NCBI GenBank assembly: GCA_015231825.1
Contig: JADGAV010000020.1
Location: 25,607 to 89,004 of the forward strand
DNA length: 63,398 bases
Origin: SAR324 cluster bacterium
GTDB lineage: Bacteria; SAR324; NAC60-12
Reading direction: 5' to 3'
Every line of letters starts with the position of its first letter. The first letter of the stretch is position 1. Of the stretch, positions 48,373-60,300 are shown one piece after another. The notes beneath the pieces were generated by a model that worked only from the letters and a program-made list of their open reading frames with translations, searched no databases and was not told the DNA's origin. Made by a program: the position numbers and the translations under genes.

Positions 48373-48426
48373 AAAATTTGTTCCACTTTTTAAAATTTGT
48401 TTCACCTGCAATAAAATTGATCACGT

Positions 48427-49796
<1,370 letters not shown>

Positions 49797-50273
49797 ATGG
49801 AAAAAGGAGTGGTTGAAATTTATACAGATGGCGCGTGTTCACCCAATCCTGGGGTGGGGGGATGGGCTGCTGTTTTGATTTCTCCATCGCACAACCATTT
49901 TAGAAAAGAAATTTTCGGCGCTGAATCCGATACGACCAATAATCGGATGGAACTTCTTGCAGCAATCAAAGCTCTGCAATCTTTAAAATTTCCCTGTATT
50001 GTAAAACTATTTACCGATTCCAAGTATATTCAACAGGCTTTCAGTAAAGGATGGTTAGAAAAGTGGAAAAAAAACGGATGGCTGGCAGCAAATCGTAAAC
50101 CGGTTGCCAACCAGGACCTTTGGCAGGATTTGGCGAAACTCTCGCGGATTCATGAAGTGAGTTGGATTTGGGTCAAAGGGCATTCCAGCGACCAGGAAAA
50201 TGATCGTTGTGATTTTCTGGCCGTTCAGGCGCGGCAAAAATTGGCAGATGAGCTCACGTCATCATTCCGATGA
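49797..50273 (+). CDS. rnhA: ribonuclease HI
   Basis: A 158-residue RNase HI that degrades the RNA strand of RNA-DNA hybrids. The four catalytic acids are seen in IYTDGACSPNPGVGGWA (Asp11), NNRMELLAAIKAL (Glu), LFTDSKYIQQAF (Asp) and the C-terminal Asp of QENDRCDFLA; WVKGHS holds the catalytic His. AAGGGAA lies eight bases before the start. It is convergent with the downstream membrane-protein gene. Confidence 0.96.
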   Translation: MEKGVVEIYTDGACSPNPGVGGWAAVLISPSHNHFRKEIFGAESDTTNNRMELLAAIKALQSLKFPCIVKLFTDSKYIQQAFSKGWLEKWKKNGWLAANRKPVANQDLWQDLAKLSRIHEVSWIWVKGHSSDQENDRCDFLAVQARQKLADELTSSFR

Positions 50274-50286
50274 TTCCATAAGTGTT

Positions 50287-51969
50287 TTAAGCGATCTTCA
50301 AATGCGCCATTTGTTCCAGCTGCATCTGTTCAAATTTTTCTATCTGGTCGGCATGCGGAGTATAATACATATTCAAATTTCCCCGGTCCGTATCTTCCCA
50401 AAAAGTAGGCCCTGAAAATCTCAATCGAGCAAACACTCCCTTCATAACCTTAATAAATTGAGGTTTTTGCATTAGTTCCAAATCCTGCAAAGTATCATTC
50501 ACCACATTTGCTGCAAATTTATCCATATTGTGCTTGAGATAATAAAGGCCAAGCCCAATTTGAATCACACGAATACTGCTTTTTGAAATGAAAAATCCTG
50601 AAACTTCTTTTCGATCAACACCGGATGGATTGTCGAGCAGGAGAAAATCTTTTAAAAGTGCTTCCTGAATGTCAAATTCCCACTGATCTCGATGAATCTG
50701 CATCAACACTTTTGTCATCTCAAATGCAATCACATCCAATATAAATGCAACCGCAGGAGAATTTAAGCCCGCTTTGAAGCATTCGTCGCTGTAAAATTTC
50801 AGATAGAAAAAGCATGTCTTCACTTTCTCTATAGAATGATCATCTACAAGAGAGTTTACGAATTGACCGTAATGAAATACCAAATTATATAGATTTCGGG
50901 CTTCATTAAAGCGTTGGGCATGTTTAAGTGCAGACCGAAAATGAGTATTGAAACGCACCATAATCAAATCAACCACGGTCTGATCTCCGCATTTTATTGC
51001 TCTCGTCCCAATCGAATCCAATTGTGCGGCACACAGAGCAGACAAGTCAAATTGATCGGCGTCCAACAAAGTGAGATAGGCCTCACTAATCACTCTCAAT
51101 CCTTTCAATTCGTAAAAAGTTTCAGTTTTTTCGATTTCAGAAATTTGGTTTTCCAAAGTTTTGAAGGAAATATCCTCCTGGATTTCGGAACTGATGCGGA
51201 AAAAATTGGGAGAAATATTTGATTTACGTTCAACATAATATCCGAGCAATTCTCCGATCCCTTGAATAATATCCGCTTTAGGTTCCTTGAAGGGAGCAAA
51301 TGCCAGAAGGTCCGCCAGTTGATTCAAAATTTCGAAAAGAGATTTTTGAGAGTGCGCAACAGCTTTAGAAGACCGCATCGAAAATTGAGTTCTGGAACGA
51401 GAAAGCCGCTTGATAAGGTTGAAGTTTTGGGCAAGCAGCTGCTTGATCACATTGTCAGTTTTTGTTGTTTTTAAAACATGAAATGTATAAGGAAAAGTCA
51501 ACACCCCAACAAGACTTAACATGTGAATATTGAGGAGGATGCTGGCATCATTGAAGATTCCGGTTTCATTGAATAATTTGATCATCAAAACATGAATTCC
51601 TCCGCCAATAATAAACCAAATTAGAAAAAGAGACCACCACTCCTCCATGTACAAATCTATTAGTTTGGGAATATTTTGGGCAGCAAAAGTGATGACAATC
51701 ACCAGGGTTCCAATAATAAAACCAAGGAAGGCAATCCAGACAACGGGAACATATCCCAGATCAATTTCTTTAAAAGAAGCACCATCCGCTCCCAAAAATG
51801 ATGTCAGAAATTGAATATAGTGAGAAAATAAATAGGACTTGAATACCCAATCAACCAGGGCGATCAGGGTAGCAACAACAAGGCAGGCTTCCAAAGATTT
51901 TTTTCCTGTCAGAAGCCTGATCAGAAAATAGACAGGGATTCTGAGAACCTGAGATAGGTCCTGTTTCAT
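50287..51969 (-). CDS. membrane protein of unknown function (DUF2254-like topology)
   Basis: A 560-residue protein. Four or more membrane helices lie in the first 175 residues (ACLVVATLIALVDWVFKSY, VVWIAFLGFIIGTLVIVITF, WWSLFLIWFIIGGGIHVLM, MLSLVGVLTFPYTFHVL), followed by a long, mainly helical soluble region with no recognised domain. The sequence VITFAAQNIPKLIDLYMEE in the second loop and the topology recall DUF2254-type membrane proteins, but the match is only a guess. It is downstream of rpoZ on the same strand with a 57-base gap, so possibly cotranscribed. Confidence 0.65.
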   Translation of the reverse strand: MKQDLSQVLRIPVYFLIRLLTGKKSLEACLVVATLIALVDWVFKSYLFSHYIQFLTSFLGADGASFKEIDLGYVPVVWIAFLGFIIGTLVIVITFAAQNIPKLIDLYMEEWWSLFLIWFIIGGGIHVLMIKLFNETGIFNDASILLNIHMLSLVGVLTFPYTFHVLKTTKTDNVIKQLLAQNFNLIKRLSRSRTQFSMRSSKAVAHSQKSLFEILNQLADLLAFAPFKEPKADIIQGIGELLGYYVERKSNISPNFFRISSEIQEDISFKTLENQISEIEKTETFYELKGLRVISEAYLTLLDADQFDLSALCAAQLDSIGTRAIKCGDQTVVDLIMVRFNTHFRSALKHAQRFNEARNLYNLVFHYGQFVNSLVDDHSIEKVKTCFFYLKFYSDECFKAGLNSPAVAFILDVIAFEMTKVLMQIHRDQWEFDIQEALLKDFLLLDNPSGVDRKEVSGFFISKSSIRVIQIGLGLYYLKHNMDKFAANVVNDTLQDLELMQKPQFIKVMKGVFARLRFSGPTFWEDTDRGNLNMYYTPHADQIEKFEQMQLEQMAHLKIA

Positions 51970-52026
51970 AGAGCAATCTCCCTTGATTTCAATTCCCTGT
52001 GGTGGAAAGATTTTTATGAGACTGGT

Positions 52027-52338
52027 TTATTCAGAAAAAGACTCCTGGTCATCCGGCACTGTATCATCCGGTTCAGTTGTCTCTATTGGGGATGAGACCA
52101 CCTCTGCTGATGCATAAGTCAACTGTACTTTGCCTTCATTGATTTCTAAAATTGCCTGATAAGTCGGCTTATGTGTCGCTTTTCTTTTTTTCCTTTTGAC
52201 GTCGTCTTCCTCCTCGACTTCCTTTTCTTCGTCATAAATTGCTTTTGCACGTTGTGTTGCCATCAACACTTTTTCAAAGACATTGAAGTTATCATAGTTT
52301 TCATGGGCTTCAACAAACTTTAAATAATCTAATGACAT
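52027..52338 (-). CDS. rpoZ: RNA polymerase omega subunit
   Basis: A 103-residue omega subunit. The pattern NFNVFEKVLMATQRAKAIYDE, followed by KATHKPTYQAILEINEGKVQ, is the omega fold seen in RpoZ (compare the family's VLLASQRAR and KPTxxALxEIxxGKI). Between the two halves lies a short acidic-basic insertion (KEVEEEDDVKRKKRK). The C-terminal tail is acidic and Ser/Thr-rich. AAGGAG precedes the ATG. It lies 16 bases after a YfgM-like gene. Omega assists RNA polymerase assembly and may help bind ppGpp. Confidence 0.85.
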   Translation of the reverse strand: MSLDYLKFVEAHENYDNFNVFEKVLMATQRAKAIYDEEKEVEEEDDVKRKKRKATHKPTYQAILEINEGKVQLTYASAEVVSSPIETTEPDDTVPDDQESFSE

Positions 52339-52354
52339 AGTCTCTCCTTCTTTA

Positions 52355-53029
52355 TCAATTCAATGTCAGTAAAATGGATTCTGCTTCACGCTTAAACACC
52401 GATTGGGGTGTTTCCTTAATCAACTGCTCCAAATTGGATTTTGCGGTGTTTTTATCTCCCTGCATGAGAGCAATATGAGCCAGGTTTTTCCAGCGCACAT
52501 CACGCCAGTTTTCACCTTCAATGCTTTGCAGGATTTTATTTGCAGCATCCCATTGTTGCTGATTTTCATAGACGACAGCCAAACTCAATTTTGCAGCGTT
52601 GATCATACCGATAATTGCTTTAGGATGCTCTGCTGCTTTTTTATAAGATTCTTCGGCTTGACCCCATTTTTTTTGGCTTACATATAATTTCCCAAGATAG
52701 GTCCAAGCAATCGCAGTATTCATTTCATCGGGAAAATCTGCTAAAAAACTTTCAATTGCTTTCAAAGCGGATTGCTGCTGCTCTTCTTTTCCGTCAATCG
52801 CTTCATTGACCGCCTTTTGAGCCTCGTAAAGCAGATTTGCCTGCTTTATTTGTTCAGTTTGGTAATACCGCATTCCGGAGAGTATACCGATAATAATGAC
52901 GACCAAAGCAATGCTGCCGGCAATAAACCACTTTTGGTTTTTAAAAATAAAATTACTTGCAGTATACAACCACTTCTGGATGCGATCCGGTTGATGTAAC
53001 TCTTTACGGCTTATCCGTTGCTCACTCAT
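52355..53029 (-). CDS. YfgM-like membrane-anchored TPR protein
   Basis: A 224-residue protein with one N-proximal membrane helix (about 35-55, WFIAGSIALVVIIIGILSGM) and a C-terminal TPR domain (AIAWTYLGKLYVSQKKWGQA, KLSLAVVYENQQQWDAANKI, LEQLIKETPQSVFKREAESI). This layout matches the YfgM family, which in E. coli is a SecYEG-associated periplasmic chaperone. It heads an apparent unit with rpoZ. Confidence 0.75.
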   Translation of the reverse strand: MSEQRISRKELHQPDRIQKWLYTASNFIFKNQKWFIAGSIALVVIIIGILSGMRYYQTEQIKQANLLYEAQKAVNEAIDGKEEQQQSALKAIESFLADFPDEMNTAIAWTYLGKLYVSQKKWGQAEESYKKAAEHPKAIIGMINAAKLSLAVVYENQQQWDAANKILQSIEGENWRDVRWKNLAHIALMQGDKNTAKSNLEQLIKETPQSVFKREAESILLTLN

Positions 53030-53539
53030 AAGATTCCTGTCTCGATCTCTGACGACTTATTGAAAAATATAGTTAAACCTGAATGATATGATGGATTTGC
53101 ATTCCACACAAGCAAAAAATAATAATTGCTCCCAATTGCCCCTATAATAGAATCGGAATAAAATTTCCAGTCCATATTCCTGATCGAATTCGCTTCCATA
53201 TCAATGAAACCCAAACAATTGAATCAAGCCGCGATTTCAAGAGAGGATCAATGAAAGCGAAACGCTGCGGTTTCCTTTTGAGCTATTAAAGTTTGGTGTT
53301 TTTCTTGCTTTGATTACGTGAATGGAACCAATTCGATTCTAAAACGGCCAATCTTCACACCGCTCATCAAATCTTTTCTTCAGCAGTCCGCATTTTCTGG
53401 CCTTAAAGCCGGTAATGATACTGAGGCAATAGAGAGAAGCGGTGAAGGGAAGAGATTGCCACACAGGAAAAAATCAAATGGTAAAGAAAGCTCTTTTTCA
53501 CAAATTCTTATTAATTGTTCATATCCGCGTAAAAAACCC
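53030..53539. other. divergent intergenic region
   Basis: About 510 bases between the YfgM-like gene and the exported FlgT/CsgG-like gene. It contains a perfect TATAAT at 53143-53148 without a good -35, and a short GC-pairing segment near 53397. The reading frame of the downstream gene is open for 74 codons upstream but does not look coding. No riboswitch recognised. Confidence 0.45.
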
Positions 53540-54808
53540 ATGTTACAGCAATTCATAATAAAAAACTTGCGCATCTCCTGCTTTTTTTTCGTTTTAAGCA
53601 TTGTTACTCCTCCAGCCTTCGCACAGCTAAATAGTTTTGACAGGGATTTTTTAAGCGGGTTCAGTGAAGACGGACGCATCAAGGTATTGCTGTTAAAACT
53701 CTCACCCACCGGAAACATGTCGGATACCCAGGCCGATGGATTTGTCGATGCGCTACAGAAAAATCTATTCAACACCAATCATTTCACCGTTGTCGGTCCG
53801 CAGGAGTTAGCGGCTCACAGCCAGGATTTGGAAAACCCAAGTGACGTCGACTGCCACGATATTGCCTGTGGAATCAAAATCGGCAAAGAGCTGAATGCCG
53901 ATAAAGTGATGGTAGGTCAAATCAATTTGGAACTCGTTCAAGGGCAGAATGCTGAAACTATTCAGCTCTTTACGATGTCCGTTCGCCTCCTCAACGTGCT
54001 CACCAATTCACTTGATTTCTCGGATGAAATTCAATTCAACTTCGATACCATGCAAGATCAGTTGTTCGAGCTGGCGACACGCATTTCAAACAATACGGTT
54101 TTTCGGGGTCAGGTGCTTTCAGTCAACAACAAAAACATCGTGATTGACTTAGGAAAAGCCCATGGATTGAAAATCAGGGACCGGATCGTTGTCTATACTC
54201 AAACCTCCACCAGTGATTTGGAAGGACAAACCCTGGGACTCGAACAGAAAAATATCGCGATCGCAGAAGTCAATCGACTGAATGATACCTCTTCTAATGC
54301 AATTGTTTTGTACAAATACGAACCCATTGACCCCGGCGCCCTCGTAAAAACTTATGTCAATCGGCATAAACAAGTCGACTTAATTGCAGAAACAAGACGT
54401 GAACTGGATACACGAAAACGGATGGCGCGCCCAACCCGCCCCCTGGTCCTCAAACCTGAAGTCATCGACAATGTGACAGGAGAACCGATCAGGGAAGAAA
54501 AACAGAGATGGCAGAGGCGAATGGCAGCAGCAGAAGCAAATCAAAAACGTTGGATGTATTATGGAATTGGAGCTGGGGTAGGGATGGCTTTACTTCTGAC
54601 TAAAAGGGTGGATTTGGGTGATTTTCACACGATGGCTGTTGTTGGAGGAGGAGCGGCAAGCGGATATTTAATTTACAAGTATTTTCAAACACGAAACCAG
54701 ATCAATGCCCTCCAGGCAGAGGGCAGAGTGAAAAAATTTCTGTCCTTTCAATACGATTTCAACATCTCCCCTCAAGGGATCAACGTATCATTAAACTATA
54801 AATTCTAG
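53540..54808 (+). CDS. exported FlgT/CsgG-like protein
   Basis: A 422-residue exported protein. The start MLQQFIIKNLRIS is chosen because it yields a signal peptide ending near PPAFAQ; 74 upstream codons in frame are not family-like. Residues 30-170 (RIKVLLLKLSPTGNMSDTQA, ADKVMVGQINLELVQGQN) resemble the CsgG/FlgT-type fold. Residues 195-260 (IDLGKAHGLKIRDRIVVY, IAIAEVNRL) resemble the FlgT C-terminal domain. A hydrophobic segment (YYGIGAGVGMALLL) and the terminal NVSLNYKF, ending in Phe, suggest an outer-membrane association. The function is unknown. No clear ribosome site. Confidence 0.7.
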   Translation: MLQQFIIKNLRISCFFFVLSIVTPPAFAQLNSFDRDFLSGFSEDGRIKVLLLKLSPTGNMSDTQADGFVDALQKNLFNTNHFTVVGPQELAAHSQDLENPSDVDCHDIACGIKIGKELNADKVMVGQINLELVQGQNAETIQLFTMSVRLLNVLTNSLDFSDEIQFNFDTMQDQLFELATRISNNTVFRGQVLSVNNKNIVIDLGKAHGLKIRDRIVVYTQTSTSDLEGQTLGLEQKNIAIAEVNRLNDTSSNAIVLYKYEPIDPGALVKTYVNRHKQVDLIAETRRELDTRKRMARPTRPLVLKPEVIDNVTGEPIREEKQRWQRRMAAAEANQKRWMYYGIGAGVGMALLLTKRVDLGDFHTMAVVGGGAASGYLIYKYFQTRNQINALQAEGRVKKFLSFQYDFNISPQGINVSLNYKF

Positions 54809-54891
54809 TTCAAACCGATGCGTACGAGCAGCCTACTGCCTCTGGAGCAAAAATTTAGCTTCAAAATACCGGGACAGCAAAGCTTGACAAA

Positions 54892-55725
54892 CTATCTGAC
54901 ATATTTTTGATCCAGAACGAACTCCAGGTCCTTGGTTCCCAAAGGAACGAGATCCGAAGAACGTCCGACAATCTCTCCAGGAGCAGCATTGAACGGTTGA
55001 TTGTCCTTATCAGTAATAATCCGAAGCGAGTAATCTCCCTTGAGTGTTTGCCCCGGCATGGCCTGAGCCTGGCCGATGCTGAAAGTTTGGTTATTTCGAA
55101 ATTGCGGGATAATTTTCATTGCCACCGGTCGTCCTAATTTGGGGTCAAACAGCATCACAATAATGCGATCCGACTCACTGACTTGAGCCTTCAATTCAGC
55201 ACTCACCATCACTTTTCCCTGAATCATCGATGACGAGTTCTCTTGTGTCTGGCTCTCAGAGGATGTCTGAAGTTCCTGAGGCCATTGGCGAAAAGGTTTG
55301 GTCAGAACATACTGATAACCTTCCGTTGACAGAGGGAGCGGTTCAGACACTTCTCCCATCACCTCACCCGAAGAGGGATTCCCCAGCCGCCCGTCTTTGT
55401 CGGAAATTACCAGAAGACGATAAGCTCCCTGCAATTGGTAATTCCCTAAAACATGTTCCTGTCCAATATGAAACGTCAGTGGAGGGACAAATGGATTGAG
55501 CGTATTGATTGCCACAGGCTGAAGCGTCTCTGGGTCAATAAGGAGTATATGAGCATTATCAGTTTTGACAATGCCCGCACCTATTCCCGGAGAAAGCCGA
55601 ATGACTCCGCTGATGCTGGATCCGATTTGTTTTTCATTTCTATCAAGTTCCCGCCAGAGGGCATAGACCATCAGGCAAACAAAAATCCCGAGAGAGGTAA
55701 AGAGAATAAGTTTATTTTTACTCAT
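54892..55725 (-). CDS. CcmI-like two-repeat membrane-anchored protein
   Basis: A 277-residue protein with one N-terminal membrane helix (ILFTSLGIFVCLMVYALW) followed by two repeated domains (about 37-150 and 165-277). The repeats share SGVIRLSPGIGAG / QGKVMVSAELKAQ, ETLQPVAINTL / KLGRPVAMKII, and SGEVMGE / PGEIVGR. The pattern resembles the C-terminal domain of the cytochrome c biogenesis factor CcmI/CycH, but without its TPRs or neighbours. The start overlaps the gltD stop by four bases, so it is translated with gltD. The role is unknown. Confidence 0.65.
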   Translation of the reverse strand: MSKNKLILFTSLGIFVCLMVYALWRELDRNEKQIGSSISGVIRLSPGIGAGIVKTDNAHILLIDPETLQPVAINTLNPFVPPLTFHIGQEHVLGNYQLQGAYRLLVISDKDGRLGNPSSGEVMGEVSEPLPLSTEGYQYVLTKPFRQWPQELQTSSESQTQENSSSMIQGKVMVSAELKAQVSESDRIIVMLFDPKLGRPVAMKIIPQFRNNQTFSIGQAQAMPGQTLKGDYSLRIITDKDNQPFNAAPGEIVGRSSDLVPLGTKDLEFVLDQKYVR

Positions 55726-57239
55726 ATTATCGCCGAAGCTTGCGGTGAAGATGGTAATTCCGATGATCCCATCAGATATTGATCAATGCATCGTGCTGCT
55801 TCCCGCCCCTCCCAGATCGCCCAGACAACCAGAGAAGCGCCCCGCCTGGAGTCACCGGCAGCAAATACACCATCGACATTTGTCATAAAATTGTCATTTG
55901 AATGGATTGAAAACATCACTTCCTTTTCTTTGAGCAACTGGAGCAGATCTTCGGGACTCTCCAAAGCTTCCTGCCCTTTGACACTCAAACGCACACCAAG
56001 TCTTTCAATCAATCCATCAACGGTTGGTCCCAAAAATCCCAATGCCAAAAAGAGAAGCTCGATTTTAATCGTAAATTCCGAATGGGGAATTCTTTCCATT
56101 AACATCTGTCCATTTTCCCTTTTCCATTTGACTTGAACCGCATGGATTTCCGAGACATTACCATCCTGGTCTCCTGTCAGGCGCTCGGTTAGAATACCTG
56201 CTCGGCAGTCCATTTCAGCTTCCTCGTGGACAGGAGTCGGACGTGGGATCATATCAACCAACTCGAACTGGTATACTTTTTTATTGGCTTTTTGTCGATT
56301 CAACGTTCCCAAACAATCTGCGCCGGTGAATCCGCCTCCTAAAATAGCAGCTGTTTTTCCTTTTGCAGAAATTCGAAAATCGGGATCCAGGGAATCCCCC
56401 GCGTTGGTTTTATTTTGTTGGGGCAAATATTCCATGGCATAATGGACTCCTTTGAGATCGCTGCCATCAACCTTCAATTTTCGTGGATGCTGAGCACCTG
56501 TTGCCAGGAGGATCGCATCAAAATTCTCCAGCAATTCTTCGACTCCGATGTCTTTTCCCACATTAAAATTTGTTTTGAATACAATCCCTTCTTCTTTCAT
56601 TTGTTGTTCACGTCGCTGCACATTCTTTTTGTCGAGTTTAAAGTCGGGAATTCCATAGATCAGAAGTCCTCCGATACGATCTTCTTTTTCGAAAACAACG
56701 ACTTCATGCCCAACACGCCTCAATTGCTGGGCTGCAGCAAGACCTGCTGGTCCCGAACCCACTATCGCGACCTTTTTCCCCGTTAATTTTTTGGGTGGAA
56801 TCGGCTGGATCCACCCCTCTTCCCAACCACGATCAGCGATGTGTTTTTCAATTTGCTCGATGGTAACCGAATTTTTATTTTTACTTTTTTCCCCTGGATC
56901 CAGAGTATAGTACTCATTGAGCACACAAGAATCTTCACAGGGAGCCGGACAGATCCTTCCGGTAAATTCCGGAAAATTGTTGGTACTGTGCAGCATATCC
57001 AATGCCTCTTTCCAACGCCCGCTATATACCAAGTCGTTCCAATCGGGAATCATATTTCCCAGGGGACATCCGGTGTGACAAAAGGGAATTCCGCAGTCCA
57101 TGCAACGGGACGCTTGCTGCCTAATATCTGCTTCTTTAAAATGGATATCATATTCTTTATAATCCGAGACACGTTCAGCCACAGGGCGACGCGGAATGTT
57201 TTCCTTCTCGAATTCTAAAAAACCAGTATCTTTACCCAT
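55722..57239 (-). CDS. gltD: glutamate synthase small (beta) subunit
   Basis: A 505-residue FAD/NADPH subunit of GOGAT. The N-terminal ferredoxin-like domain has CMDCGIPFCHTGCPLGN and GRICPAPCEDSCVL for two [4Fe-4S] clusters. FAD and NADPH motifs are VGSGPAGLAAAQQLR and ILGGGFTGADCLGTL, with GVFAAGDSRRGASLVVWA near the end. It passes electrons from NADPH to the large subunit. TAGGAG lies six bases before the ATG. It follows gltB by 70 bases. Confidence 0.97.
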   Translation of the reverse strand: MGKDTGFLEFEKENIPRRPVAERVSDYKEYDIHFKEADIRQQASRCMDCGIPFCHTGCPLGNMIPDWNDLVYSGRWKEALDMLHSTNNFPEFTGRICPAPCEDSCVLNEYYTLDPGEKSKNKNSVTIEQIEKHIADRGWEEGWIQPIPPKKLTGKKVAIVGSGPAGLAAAQQLRRVGHEVVVFEKEDRIGGLLIYGIPDFKLDKKNVQRREQQMKEEGIVFKTNFNVGKDIGVEELLENFDAILLATGAQHPRKLKVDGSDLKGVHYAMEYLPQQNKTNAGDSLDPDFRISAKGKTAAILGGGFTGADCLGTLNRQKANKKVYQFELVDMIPRPTPVHEEAEMDCRAGILTERLTGDQDGNVSEIHAVQVKWKRENGQMLMERIPHSEFTIKIELLFLALGFLGPTVDGLIERLGVRLSVKGQEALESPEDLLQLLKEKEVMFSIHSNDNFMTNVDGVFAAGDSRRGASLVVWAIWEGREAARCIDQYLMGSSELPSSPQASAII

Positions 57240-57309
57240 TTAAGCTCCTAAATTGTTTTCTCTGCTCTTCTATTTTAGCAAAACACTAAATAGGCCTTTT
57301 ACAAAGGCT

Positions 57310-60300
57310 CTATGCGGCTTCTGATTTCATTTTCTGTAAAACCAAGCGATATTCAATCGGCATCACTTTCACAAATCGTTGAAGTGTTTTTTCCCAATCA
57401 GCCAACAGGTTCTGCCCTTTTAGACTATCGGTATATTCCACATGCTTTTCAATCCATTGTCGAACTTCATGCTGTTCTCCGGGGTCATCGAAAGGCTCCA
57501 ACTCGACCATTGCCAGATTACAATGTGATTTAAAAAGCCCATCTTCGTCAAAAACATAAGCAATTCCACCACTCATTCCTGCTGCAAAATTGCGTCCAGT
57601 CCTTCCCAGGATAACCGCTCGTCCTCCAGTCATATACTCGCAACCATGATCCCCGACACCTTCAACAACAGTTATTGCCCCGCTGTTTCTGACAGCAAAA
57701 CGTTCTCCTGCCAAGCCATTGAAAAATGCCTCTCCGGCAGTCGCACCGTAAAGCACGGTATTGCCCACCAAAACGTTTTCATCAGCTCGGTAACTTGCCT
57801 TTTTTGGTTTGGAGACAATCAATCGTCCACCACTGAGTCCTTTCCCTGTGTAGTCATTGGCATCTCCTTGAAGCTCCAGGGTGATTCCGTGAGCCAGGAA
57901 GGCACCAAAACTTTGCCCTGCTGACCCGGTAAACTTGCAGTGGATAGTGTTATCAGGAAGTCCTTGCAAGCCGTATTTGAGCGCAATTTTACCGCTTAAA
58001 ATGGCTCCTACCGTGCGGTCGGTATTGTGAACATCCATTGTAATATTCACCGGCTTTTTATGTTCAATTGCCTCATGAGCCAGTTCAACCAGCTGGTAGT
58101 CCAATTGATCGTCAAGTCCATGATCCTGTTTCTGAGTACAGAAGATCGTATCGCCCTGCCCGACTTCAATTCGGTGAAGAAGTTGGGATACGTCCACATG
58201 CCTGGCTTTCCAATGATCCACATTGAGCTGCGGTTCCAGCATATCCGAGCGACCAACCATTTCATCTATTTTACGGAACCCCAATTGTGCCATAATCTCA
58301 CGGGCTTCTTCAGCGATGAAGAATAAATAGTTTATTACATGTTCCGGTTGTCCAGTGAATTTTTTCCGCAGAACAGGATTTTGAGTAGCGATTCCTACCG
58401 GACAGGTATTCAGATGACATTTTCGCATCATGATGCATCCAATCGCAATAAGAGGTGCCGTAGCAAAGCCAAATTCTTCAGCACCCAACAAAGCTGCAAT
58501 AACAACATCTCGTCCGGTTTTTAACTGTCCATCGGTTTGAAGACGGACCCGTCCCCGTAGACGGTTGAGCAATAAGGTTTGATGGGTTTCTGAAATTCCC
58601 AGTTCCCAGGGAACACCTGCATGCTTGATCGAAGTCTGAGGTGAAGCTCCGGTCCCTCCGTCATGACCACAAATCACAATCATATCAGCATGAGCCTTTG
58701 CCACACCGGAAGCAATTGTTCCCACACCCGCTTCTGAAACCAGTTTAACGGTAATTCGCGCTTTCGGATTGGCATTTTTTAAATCAAATATCAACTGTGC
58801 CAAATCTTCAATAGAATAGATGTCATGATGGGGAGGAGGAGAAATTAGAGTCACTCCAGGCGTAGAGTTTCGGACTTTGGCGATATAAGGACTAACTTTT
58901 TGTCCGGGCAATTGACCTCCTTCACCCGGTTTTGCCCCTTGCGCGATCTTAATTTGAAGTTCGTTACAATGAGCTAAATATTCAATCGTCACCCCAAACC
59001 TCCCTGAAGCGACTTGTTTGATCGAACTGATCGGCCAATCTCCATTTGCCTGCCGATGAAACCTTTCCGGGTCTTCTCCTCCTTCGCCGCTGTTGCTTTT
59101 TGCGCCTATGCGATTCATTGCGATAGCCAGGGTTTCATGGGCTTCTTGACTGATTGATCCCAAAGACATCGCACCCGTGGCAAATCGTTTGACAATTTCG
59201 TCTGCAGACTCGACTTCATCAAGAGGAACCGGATTCCCTTTTTTGAACTCGAGCAACCCTCTCAAAGTCGCTCTTTTTTTGTTCTGATCATTCACCAGCT
59301 TTGAAAACTCCTGGTATGCTTTTTTATTGTCACCTCGGGCTGCTTCCTGGAGTTTTTGAATCGTGATGGGATTGAACTGGTGATGCTCTCCTCGCCGGCG
59401 CCAGAAATAATGACCTCCGGAATCCAGGACTTTTTCCACATCAGGAGAAATTTGGTAGGCTTCCTGATGACGCATCAAAGATTCTTGTGCAATAATCTCT
59501 AAATCAATACCACTGATCCGAGAGGGAGTGCCTGTAAAATAATCATGGATGACATCTTCATTCAACCCGATTGCCTCAAAAATCTGAGCACCACGATAAC
59601 TTTGAATCGTCGAAATACCCATTTTTGCAAAAACTTTGAATAAACCTTTTTTTACTCCTTTCAAATAGTTTTCTATCGCCTTTTCAAAGGTAATTTCTTC
59701 AGGCAGCATTCCATCGCGAATCATTTGCTCGAAGGTTTCAAAAGCGACGTATGGGTTGATGGCACCGGCCCCATATCCAATCAACAAGCAAAAGTGAGCG
59801 ATTTCACGTGCTTCGCCGGTTTCTACGACAATTCCAATTGAGTTACGCAGACGTTTACGAATCAAATGATGGTGGACTCCTGCAACTGCAAGCAGAGCTG
59901 GAATGGGAACCATTTCCTGGTCGACACCCCGATCGGATAAAATCAATAAAGAAATGCGGTTTCTGGCAGCTTGTTCCGCCTGTTTACACAAATCATCCAT
60001 TGCCAATTTCATTCCGGATGGACCATCGCTGGCATTAAACAAAATTGGAAAAGTGATGGTCTTAAAATCCTCCTTGTGCAGCTCCTTAATTTGTTCCAAT
60101 TCTGTGTTGGTCAAAACTGGATGCTCAATCTTGAGGAGATGTGCATGCTGCGGAGTTGGCTTCAAAATATTTGATTCTTTTCCCAAATGACTGGTCAGGG
60201 ACATCACCAATTCTTCACGAATTGAATCGATAGCGGGATTACTGACCTGAGCGAAGATTTGTTTAAAATAGTTGTAGAGCACCTGAGGTCGGTCTGATAA

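Noticed and set aside
53318..53539. 74-codon N-terminal extension of the FlgT/CsgG-like protein
   Set aside because: The extension is polar and patternless, and it would bury a normal signal peptide inside the protein.
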